A DNA stretch of 6,579 bases. Source: an uncultured Acidimicrobiales bacterium (GTDB lineage Bacteria > Actinomycetota > Acidimicrobiia > Acidimicrobiales > UBA10347). Shown here piece after piece: positions 1 to 5,904 of this stretch (the first letter of the stretch is position 1; every line of letters begins with the position of its first letter). Location: contig CALDGN010000186.1 of assembly GCA_937942965.1 (NCBI GenBank), forward strand, positions 1 through 6,579, read 5' to 3'. The notes under the pieces are model-generated. The model saw only the letters and a program-made list of their open reading frames with translations. It was not told the DNA's origin and did no database searches. A program made the position numbers and the translations under genes.

Positions 1-923
1 ACCTCGCCCACGTAGCAACCCATGACGTAGGGGAACGTGCTCGTTGTGTAGTAGGCGTAGTTGCCGTCGACGTCGGTCAGCCCGTTGCACTGATCGAGGT
101 CGCCTGAGCCTTCGATGTAGCTGTGGGCGGCCCAGGTGTCGGTGGCAAACAACGACTCGTCGGTGAGGGCCCACGATGACTCGTACTGGCCGGTGCCGGT
201 GTAGATCGGGAACCCGTCGAGGGCGTACCCGACGAGCTGAGGCTCAGCCGCGACCTCAGCTGGGGTGAACAGACAGTCGGTCTCGGTGCTCGTCGAAATC
301 TTGTGGATGTGGAAGCCGCTGGGGCCGTTGTGGCTGCCGCATACCGACAGGATCCCTGGTAGCGAATCGACATCGCCGCCAGTGCCCTCGGTCGGTCCGA
401 AGATCGGGATGCCGCCGAGCGTCACCGCAGAAATGCCGATGACCGGGACCTCGGTGAACTCGTCGGCGAAGGTCGGTGTTGCCGGAATGGTGAACTCGTG
501 GCCCCGATCGGTCGGGAAGCCGGGCGAGGTCCCGATGTAGGTGTAGTCAGGGATTCCGTTGCTGGAAATCGTGATCGTCTCGCCATCGCACGATGCACTC
601 ACGAAGGGATCGTCGAGGTCGGGGTTTGCGCTGCCCCGGGTGACGAACAGGGCAGCGACTGCGTCACAGTCGGTCGTCTGCGCCGCCCCTGCTGCGACTG
701 GCTCGGACTCTGCGGCAGCGGGCACCTCGGTGGCTGTCGCTGGCGGCTCCGCGGTTGGAGCTGGCACCGAGGTTGCCGTGCTCTCCGGCAGTGCAGTGCT
801 CTCCGGCAGTGCTGTGCTTTGATCGGCGACGGGCGCATCGCTCCCGCAGGCGGCCAGAACGAGCAGGCCGGCCAAGACAGGCGCGACCAAGGCGCGGATG
901 CGAGCAGAGTCGGTAAGAAGCAT
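1..923 (-). CDS. YHYH-domain lipoprotein, 3' end cut by the window edge
   Basis: This is an exported, probably membrane-anchored lipoprotein; 307 codons are visible and the C-terminus lies outside the window. Residues 1-26 form a lipoprotein signal: a short basic n-region (R8, R10), a hydrophobic stretch, and a lipobox LAAC with the acylated Cys at 26. Residues about 30-85 are a low-complexity Ala/Pro/Thr/Ser/Glu spacer containing a duplicated hexapeptide (STALPE). From about residue 85 the pattern is that of the YHYH family (PF14240): SNGIPDY (120-126), GGIPIFGP (170-177), CGSHNGPSGFHIH (195-207), VGYALDGFPIY (231-241), DLDQCNG (275-281) and FPYVMGCY (297-304). The eponymous YHYH motifs are altered: the first is FHIH and the second YAYY. 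The ATG at 923 is chosen because it gives a complete signal peptide; only a weak GGGG lies upstream. The biochemical role of the family is not established. Family assignment is from recalled motifs and is quite sure; function is unknown. Confidence 0.85.
   Translation of the reverse strand, partial: MLLTDSARIRALVAPVLAGLLVLAACGSDAPVADQSTALPESTALPESTATSVPAPTAEPPATATEVPAAAESEPVAAGAAQTTDCDAVAALFVTRGSANPDLDDPFVSASCDGETITISSNGIPDYTYIGTSPGFPTDRGHEFTIPATPTFADEFTEVPVIGISAVTLGGIPIFGPTEGTGGDVDSLPGILSVCGSHNGPSGFHIHKISTSTETDCLFTPAEVAAEPQLVGYALDGFPIYTGTGQYESSWALTDESLFATDTWAAHSYIEGSGDLDQCNGLTDVDGNYAYYTTSTFPYVMGCYVGE
778..818. repeat. Tandem 18-bp repeat in the lipoprotein spacer
   Basis: Two adjacent 18-base units, 778-795 (gtgctctccggcagtgca) and 796-813, differ only in their last base, and a five-base start of a third copy follows at 814-818. 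In the protein they encode STALPE twice, then STA (residues 36-50), just after the lipidated cysteine. The unit length is a multiple of three, so copy-number change would lengthen or shorten the spacer without a frameshift. Confidence 0.85.
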
Positions 924-1028
924 GACCCCAATCAACCCACCGCGTCCGAGACGCCTGCATGCGTTGCGTAAGAGCTTCGACAGGATCTGCTGTGAGTCCG
1001 CTGTCAGCCGATCAGCCGGGGGCTCAGC
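924..1028. other. Intergenic gap upstream of the lipoprotein, with a short inverted repeat
   Basis: These 105 bases separate the stop of the membrane transferase from the lipoprotein start. They hold a perfect inverted repeat at 942-954 (gcgtc-cga-gacgc; 5-bp arms, 3-base spacer), 18 bases upstream of the lipoprotein ATG. It is too short, and lacks a T-run, to be a convincing terminator. It could be an operator half-site pair, a small 5' UTR hairpin, or chance in GC-rich DNA. I see no convincing -35/-10 pair, so whether the lipoprotein has its own promoter is open. Confidence 0.3.
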
Positions 1029-4000
1029 TCAGTCGGCGCCCAAGGCAATCTCGCCGGCGCTGCGTTGCGCAAGAGTGCGCTTCTCGACCTCGTAGATGAC
1101 TTGATCGCCTCGTTGGAACACCGCTTCGAGCGATGGGTGCTCGGCGAAGATCCGCAGCGTGTCCGGATTCGCGATCGCTGCTTCGACCGAACCGATGACG
1201 ATGTAGCTGACGTCGTAGGCCCGCAAGAACTTGTCGATCTCTTCGACCGACGTCAGCACGAAGAAGCTGGCGACATCGCGTTTGCGTTCGTTGACCTCGT
1301 AGTTGAACAGCGTGCGCTGCTGGTCCTGGTGCCAGCGCCAGCCGAGCACAGTCGGCAGACCAGTGTTGATGCTGATGCGTCCCCACCACTGGTATTCGGC
1401 ACCGCCGACGGCTTCGACGATGGTCGGGCGGCCCTCGACGTTGTCTTGGAGCCATTCGATGACGGGCCGGTCGAGGCCCGGATCGATGAAGAACTCGTTC
1501 TCGAAGGCGTCCTTGATCCCGAACGTCGTGGTGCCGGGCTCGAGCCACAGCTGACCCTGCAGCGACGGTCCGAGGGTCGTGTCGATGCGGTTTGCGCTGC
1601 GGGGGCGGAACGACAGCAGTGGGTACAGCATCGATACGACGAGCAACAGGACCAGGCCGCCCGCAAAGAAGCGGCGTCCGAAGCGGAGCCGCAGCGACGG
1701 ACGCTCGACCGTGCTGGCGACGAGCCGCAGGCTGTACAGCACCCACATGGCCGCGAATGCGCCGGCGACGGCGAACAGGTGCCACACCTGCAGCCAGAAC
1801 TTGAAGACCGTGTTGAGCCGCTGGATGTCGGCGTTCTGCGTGAATGCTTCGACCCCGGTGAGCACGGCGAATCCGAGCGCCCACATCGCGGCGGTCATCA
1901 CGTGCGCCGTCTCGATGCGATCCGTCAGAATCTCGCCCCAGAGCACCAGGACGGCCGCCATCAGGCCCAAGAACGCCCACGCAGCAACCGAGCCCACGAT
2001 GCGATGCAACGCGAGCCACCCGATGCCAGCGACGATGAGCATGCCGGTGCTCGTGGCAAGACCTTGGACGAGTCGATCTCGCAACTGAAAGAGGCGCAGT
2101 GCGAGATAGGCGATGGCGATGAACAGAAACAGGCCCCAGTGGGCGATCCAGTCGTCAAGGTTTGTCGTGGACTCGGAGCGGTGGAAGCCAGAGTCCGCGA
2201 CCTGGTTGGCGCCGCGGTACGGAGCCGTGACGATCATGTGGGCCGCCGCGAGCGTCACGAGCTGAGCGATTGCGGTGCGTGTCCGCCACCAGGTCGGGCC
2301 GTCGGCAGCGATCGCACCGAGCACGACGGCGCCAGCGGCAGCGAGGCCGAACGTCGGAAGATCCCAGGTGTGGGTCATGCGCATGATGCCGGAACCGATG
2401 CCGAGGCCGATGACGAGCATCCAGCTGGCACGGGTCGCTCCCTGGCGGGTGCGTTCGATGAGGGCGATGCATCCGGCCAGCCCCAGGCCGAAGATGCCCA
2501 TGGCCATGAAATGCGGATGCAGGTCAGCGAACAGCACGGTGAACGACGGGAACTCGGTGACCTCGAAGCCACTGCTGTTCTTGTTCACGCGGCTCGGATC
2601 CCACCAGTCGAAGTCGCTCAGCGGGAGCCCTTCGCGCAAGCGAGTGATGACCTGGCGCAACGCATCGAGGTTGCCGATGACGAGGAACATCAGCGCGGCA
2701 AGCAAGCCCGTCGTGTGTGGCGAAAGGCGTACGGAACGGACCCGCCCAGCCAGGTCGGTCAGCATGGCGGTCGTCGAGAACACCGTCGCCGCTGCAATGG
2801 CGGCATAGGTCGCCACGCCGAGGTTGAAGGCAATGTCGGGCTGAATGCCAAGGATCCGGGTGGGCACCGACAGCAGGAACCAGCCGAAGTAGTAGTAGTT
2901 GAGCGAGCCGCCGGCGAGCCACGGGTCATACGGCGGGAAGGTCGTCGAACCAGTGACGGCGGTGAAATAGGCGAGTTCCATCGGCTTCTCGCCGCCTCGC
3001 CACGGATGCCACAGGTCAGGGTTGGCGGCTCGCAGCGCAAGCACGGCCAGGAAGATCGTGACGAAGACGGCCTCGGCCGTGAGAATTGTGCGCCGGTGCG
3101 TGCGCCACAGGGTTTCGAGGCGGTCGGCCGACCGCACCGCAGTAACCAGCCCGCCGAGGGCGAGCGCGAGCAGCGCGGCCCACACCAGCCCGCTCGAGAA
3201 TTCGAACCAGCCCCATGACACGAGCAGCCAAACCGGAAGCCCGAGCACGATGAGCCCGAGGATCTTGGTCAGTCCCCAGACCGCTCCGGCCGAGCGTCCG
3301 GCGTGGAGCATCAGGGTCGGTGCGACCGCAAGCGCAGCGAGCTGCATGATGACGAACCAGGACACGGCCGCGACGAGCGAACCCGGATTGGCCGAGTGGA
3401 CGTCGGAGAACGACGAACCCGTCTGCTGGGTCTCGTAGGCAGCCGGGGTGAGCATCGACGCGTTGGCGTACGCATCGCCCGGGATGGCGTTGACTGCGGT
3501 CCGAGCGCGATCGGGATTCAGGAGCTCGTAGGCCCGCTCGACGCTGAAGTCGTCGGTCTTCTGCCAGATGAACACCGTCGGGTGGTCATAGAGCGTGAAC
3601 GCTTCTTCGGCGTTCGAGTCGTCGATGGTGATGCCGAACAGCGAGGGCGGGTTCGAGAACGTCTCGATCAGCTCGAAGCCGAGCGAACCGTCGAACAGGA
3701 CCTCGTAGTACTCGGTCATCTGCGGGAATCGAGCAGGTGTCCGAGGCAGCGCGTCGTAGAACTTGTTGCTCGTCTCGATGACGTAATCGACCTGGTCGAG
3801 GCCGTCGATCAGGAGCTCGATGTGTTCGGGGGTGTCGCCTCCGAACGAGAACGGTTTGAGCGTGACGCGCCCGAACGGCGACGGCTGTCCCCAGGGCAGC
3901 CCGTCGTCCCATTCTTGTTGGCTGACGACCGATTCGGCCGGCAGGTTCTCGAGCATCCAGTCGCCGGCGGCAAGGCGAGCGTTGTCTTGGTTGTAGACGC

Positions 4001-5501
4001 CGTTCACGAACGCCAAGCCCCAGAACGTGGTGGCGGCGATCGACAGCACGACGGCGCCTTGGGCGACGCGAGCGATCTTGCGCTGGTCGATCTCTGCTGC
4101 GGCGGCCCAGCGCCATGCGGCGACAAGTCCGATTGCGGCCAGGGCCACCATCGTCGGATAGGCCGGTTGCAGGTAGCGGACGATGGCGTAGAACTGGAAC
4201 GAGACCAGCACCAGGTACGAGCCGATCACGGCCAGCGGGATCGCCCAAACTCGCTCGCCGGCGAGGAATCGTTGGACCGCTCGGACGATGCCGAAGATCG
4301 CGGCGAGCGCAAGCCCGGGCCCCATCCCCCAGAAGAACAGCTGCTTCAGCGGGTGCAGCAGCGGCGTCGCGCCGACGAGCGGTTGCACCCAGGGCCAGTT
4401 GCCGCCCTGGTTGATGTCCTGGAGGTATTCGACGTCGGACTGGAACCGGTCGTTGAAGATCAGTGAGATGCCGGACTCGAAGTCATAGGGCTGGGCAAGT
4501 CGGTAGGCGGCGATCGCAACGATGGCCATGACGAGCCAGGCGTCGATTTTGCGCATGGAGCGGCCGAACCAGCCACGTTGGCCACGACCTCGCAGGACTT
4601 CGGACACTTCGGGCCAGATGGCGATGAGCACGGCAACGAGTGGGGCGACTGCGGCCGCAACACCGTTGAGCTTCGAGCCGATGGCGAACCCGAGCGCCAC
4701 GGCAGTGATCACGCGCGTGCGCCAACCGCCTCGGCCCTGGGCAAGTTTGACTGACCCCCAGACCACGATCGTGACGAAGAGCGCGACCCACGGCTCGCTG
4801 CCCAGGAAGTGCGAGTACTGGATGTGCAGGACGGTCAGTGCCTGCAGAAACGCGGCAAGCAATCCGACTTGACGGTCGGGCCCTTCGACCCCGTCTCGCC
4901 CGCGGCGCCGCCGGCTGAGTTGCACGGCGAGGAGGTAGACGACGCCGACCGTCGCGGTATCGACGAGGGCCGACATGAGGCGGCCGATGATCGTGACGTC
5001 GAACCCGGTGTTGAAGCGCAGCCGCTCGTTGATCGGCGCCTCGGCCGGTTCAGCGCGAGCGACATCGATACCAACGCTGTCGATCGCTGCGACCGCCCAG
5101 GTCATCTGGTCGGTCATCAGCACGCCAGCAGCGGCCTCGGACGCCCAGAGCGGCAAGGTGCCGTACACGTAGTTCGGTTTGTGAACGCGTGGGTTTAGTG
5201 GCGAGACCTCGGGGTCGAGGACGACGTCCCAGTCCCACGTGTCGGGCCGCTCGACGTTCGCGGCGACATCGCTCCAGAAGCGTTCGTCCGGGTGCAGGTG
5301 CGTGCCGCGGTCCCAGTCGAGGTTCCAGGCCCGCAGCATGAATGCGAACACGAGGATCGCGACCAGCGTCCACCGTGAACGGGTGAAGCTGAAACCGCTC
5401 GAGGCGACAGGCTCGGGGCGCGGCGCGTCGAGTTCACCAGCCGGAACCGCCACCTGGGGTGCGGTCGGGTCGAGGACCTCAGGGTCGACGCGTGCCGCCA
5501 C
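1029..5501 (-). CDS. Giant membrane glycosyltransferase: GT39/PMT-like half fused to a DUF2298 (YYY-family) half
   Basis: A 1490-residue polytopic membrane protein. The N-terminal half resembles GT-C transferases of the GT39/PMT_2 type, which move sugars from polyprenyl-phosphate carriers on the outer face of the membrane. TM1 is about 43-60, followed by an outside loop with HPDERF (70-75; D72 is the expected catalytic Asp). GRLMSALVDTATVGVVYLLA (173-192) and GSKLNGV (275-281) follow, with roughly ten further helices to about 498, then an exocytoplasmic domain (about 512-705). The C-terminal half matches DUF2298 (PF10060; 'Chlor_Arch_YYY'): GEKPMELAYF (837-846), YDPWLAGGSLNYYYFG (858-873), GNLDALRQ (943-950), FPSFTVLFADLHPHFMAMG (984-1002), TWDLPT (1045-1050), LNTVFKFWLQVW (1229-1240), then a soluble tail (about 1300-1490) with a W-L-x-x-N start at 1350. 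The GTG at 5501 is used because an in-frame TAA lies three codons upstream; no Shine-Dalgarno is visible, suggesting coupling to the glutaredoxin gene 9 bases upstream. Acceptor and donor are unknown. Family calls are firm; catalytic activity is inferred. Confidence 0.9.
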   Translation of the reverse strand: MAARVDPEVLDPTAPQVAVPAGELDAPRPEPVASSGFSFTRSRWTLVAILVFAFMLRAWNLDWDRGTHLHPDERFWSDVAANVERPDTWDWDVVLDPEVSPLNPRVHKPNYVYGTLPLWASEAAAGVLMTDQMTWAVAAIDSVGIDVARAEPAEAPINERLRFNTGFDVTIIGRLMSALVDTATVGVVYLLAVQLSRRRRGRDGVEGPDRQVGLLAAFLQALTVLHIQYSHFLGSEPWVALFVTIVVWGSVKLAQGRGGWRTRVITAVALGFAIGSKLNGVAAAVAPLVAVLIAIWPEVSEVLRGRGQRGWFGRSMRKIDAWLVMAIVAIAAYRLAQPYDFESGISLIFNDRFQSDVEYLQDINQGGNWPWVQPLVGATPLLHPLKQLFFWGMGPGLALAAIFGIVRAVQRFLAGERVWAIPLAVIGSYLVLVSFQFYAIVRYLQPAYPTMVALAAIGLVAAWRWAAAAEIDQRKIARVAQGAVVLSIAATTFWGLAFVNGVYNQDNARLAAGDWMLENLPAESVVSQQEWDDGLPWGQPSPFGRVTLKPFSFGGDTPEHIELLIDGLDQVDYVIETSNKFYDALPRTPARFPQMTEYYEVLFDGSLGFELIETFSNPPSLFGITIDDSNAEEAFTLYDHPTVFIWQKTDDFSVERAYELLNPDRARTAVNAIPGDAYANASMLTPAAYETQQTGSSFSDVHSANPGSLVAAVSWFVIMQLAALAVAPTLMLHAGRSAGAVWGLTKILGLIVLGLPVWLLVSWGWFEFSSGLVWAALLALALGGLVTAVRSADRLETLWRTHRRTILTAEAVFVTIFLAVLALRAANPDLWHPWRGGEKPMELAYFTAVTGSTTFPPYDPWLAGGSLNYYYFGWFLLSVPTRILGIQPDIAFNLGVATYAAIAAATVFSTTAMLTDLAGRVRSVRLSPHTTGLLAALMFLVIGNLDALRQVITRLREGLPLSDFDWWDPSRVNKNSSGFEVTEFPSFTVLFADLHPHFMAMGIFGLGLAGCIALIERTRQGATRASWMLVIGLGIGSGIMRMTHTWDLPTFGLAAAGAVVLGAIAADGPTWWRTRTAIAQLVTLAAAHMIVTAPYRGANQVADSGFHRSESTTNLDDWIAHWGLFLFIAIAYLALRLFQLRDRLVQGLATSTGMLIVAGIGWLALHRIVGSVAAWAFLGLMAAVLVLWGEILTDRIETAHVMTAAMWALGFAVLTGVEAFTQNADIQRLNTVFKFWLQVWHLFAVAGAFAAMWVLYSLRLVASTVERPSLRLRFGRRFFAGGLVLLLVVSMLYPLLSFRPRSANRIDTTLGPSLQGQLWLEPGTTTFGIKDAFENEFFIDPGLDRPVIEWLQDNVEGRPTIVEAVGGAEYQWWGRISINTGLPTVLGWRWHQDQQRTLFNYEVNERKRDVASFFVLTSVEEIDKFLRAYDVSYIVIGSVEAAIANPDTLRIFAEHPSLEAVFQRGDQVIYEVEKRTLAQRSAGEIALGAD

Positions 5502-5510
5502 CGATCGGAA

Positions 5511-5786
5511 TTAGCGGCCGCTTGGTACCAGGTCAGGCGTCTCGTGGCGCATGGTCTCGATGACCTCGTTGACGCTCGGATTCACCAGTGACGCGCCGCC
5601 GATGCGCAGCGTGGGCACCGTCTCGTTGCCATCGGCAACTGAGCGGACGAACGCGGCGTGCGCGTCGTCTTCCCAGATGTTCAGTTTGGCGAACGGAACG
5701 CCGGCGTCGGTCAGCCCACGCTCGAGGCGCATGCAGAACGGGCAGCCCGGCCGCCAGAAGAAATCGATGTGATCAGCGTTGCTCAC
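5511..5786 (-). CDS. Mycoredoxin-like glutaredoxin
   Basis: A 91-residue cytosolic thiol-disulfide oxidoreductase of the glutaredoxin fold. The redox motif is CPFC (15-18) after FWRPG, the cis-proline motif is TVP (56-58), and the stretch AFVRSVADGNETVPT (45-59) followed by LVNPSVNEV (67-75) closely recalls mycobacterial mycoredoxin-1, which reduces mycothiol-mixed disulfides. Mycoredoxin-1 has CGYC, so the CPFC centre differs. The likely role, inferred from family, is reduction of S-mycothiolated or disulfide-bonded proteins. The GTG at 5786 is chosen because AAGGAG sits six bases upstream and it gives the normal family length; the open frame continues much further upstream but there it is the antisense of the ABC-F gene. 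The gene stops nine bases before the giant transferase and in the same frame, so the two are probably cotranscribed. It is divergent from the ABC-F gene. A generic glutaredoxin using another thiol is the alternative. Confidence 0.9.
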   Translation of the reverse strand: MSNADHIDFFWRPGCPFCMRLERGLTDAGVPFAKLNIWEDDAHAAFVRSVADGNETVPTLRIGGASLVNPSVNEVIETMRHETPDLVPSGR

Positions 5787-5792
5787 GTAGTG

Positions 5793-5798
5793 CTCCTT
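5793..5798 (-). promoter_or_regulatory. Ribosome binding site of the glutaredoxin gene
   Basis: Read on the minus strand, AAGGAG lies six bases upstream of the GTG at 5786. It is the only strong Shine-Dalgarno sequence I find at a gene start in the window, and it decides the start of the glutaredoxin in favour of the short 91-residue form. Confidence 0.8.
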
Positions 5799-5823
5799 GT
5801 GCGACTCCGCAACACTAGCGACC

Positions 5824-5904
5824 ATGACACTGCTGACCACCGCGCTCGCGCCCTCGATAGCGGCGCCTGCCGCTCGGGCCCTGATGCTCGCGTCGACCCT
5901 GTGA
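5824..5904 (+). CDS. Possible 26-residue leader ORF upstream of the ABC-F gene
   Basis: An ATG at 5824 opens a 26-codon frame ending with TGA at 5902-5904, which overlaps the ABC-F GTG (5901) as GTGA. The predicted peptide is hydrophobic and rich in Ala, Leu and Thr (it starts MTLLTTALAPS and ends in LMLASTL). No Shine-Dalgarno is visible before the ATG; a weak -10-like aacact at 5811-5816 would place a transcript start close to the ATG, which would suit leaderless translation. A role in translational coupling or attenuation of the ABC-F gene is inference. A chance ORF in GC-rich DNA is a serious alternative. Confidence 0.28.
   Translation: MTLLTTALAPSIAAPAARALMLASTL
5848..5874 (+). promoter_or_regulatory. 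Two mutually exclusive short hairpins before the ABC-F start
   Basis: Arms at 5848-5852 (gcgcc) and 5862-5866 (ggcgc) can form a 5-bp stem with a 9-base loop. Arms at 5859-5864 (agcggc) and 5869-5874 (gccgct) can form a perfect 6-bp stem with a 4-base loop. The two overlap at 5862-5864, so only one can form at a time. Both lie inside the possible leader ORF and end 26 bases before the ABC-F GTG. No U-tract follows, so this is not an obvious terminator. Short GC stems are common by chance at this base composition. Confidence 0.2.

Larger units (their letters stand above)
5787..5900. other. Divergent intergenic region between the glutaredoxin and ABC-F genes
   Basis: These 114 bases must carry the promoters for the leftward glutaredoxin-transferase genes and the rightward ABC-F gene unless the ABC-F gene is read from elsewhere. 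On the minus strand the glutaredoxin ribosome site is near the edge. On the plus strand a possible leader ORF and two alternative short stems fill the right half. I see no strong -35/-10 hexamer pair for either direction. Confidence 0.4.

Noticed and set aside
599..960. Minus-strand frames starting at 931 and 960 over the lipoprotein N-terminus
   Set aside because: They are out of frame with the lipoprotein, give Arg/Ser/Pro-rich products and have no signal peptide, while the frame from 923 has a lipobox and a family domain.
77..971. Short frames on both strands overlapping the lipoprotein (such as 77-373, 265-540, 498-971, 559-822)
   Set aside because: Shadows of the lipoprotein gene, with low-complexity or Arg-rich products and no ribosome site or domain.
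1065..3218. 717-codon open frame on the plus strand opposite the giant transferase
   Set aside because: It is in exact codon register with the antisense gene, where only sense codons TTA, CTA and TCA (rare in GC-rich genes) could end it. Its product is dominated by Arg, Asp, Glu, His and Gln with no recognisable domain, as expected for a shadow.
3303..4466. 387-codon open frame on the plus strand
   Set aside because: Same register and same composition as the shadow at 1065-3218; the opposite strand carries clear GT-C motifs and membrane helices.
5454..5501. Alternative transferase start at GTG codon 17
   Set aside because: No Shine-Dalgarno there either, and the start at 5501 has the better position for re-initiation after the glutaredoxin stop. 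It cannot be fully excluded because residues 1-40 carry no family motif.
5514..5529. Adjacent GCGGCCGC and GGTACC sites that look like a cloning polylinker
   Set aside because: They lie within and fit the reading frame of the glutaredoxin C-terminus (LVPSGR then stop), with normal coding on both sides. Such sites arise easily in GC-rich DNA; no vector sequence is seen.
5799..5901. Longer ABC-F form from an in-frame GTG at 5799
   Set aside because: It would add 34 residues unlike any ABC-F N-terminus; the family begins just before the first beta-strand, as from 5901. There is no ribosome site at 5799 either.
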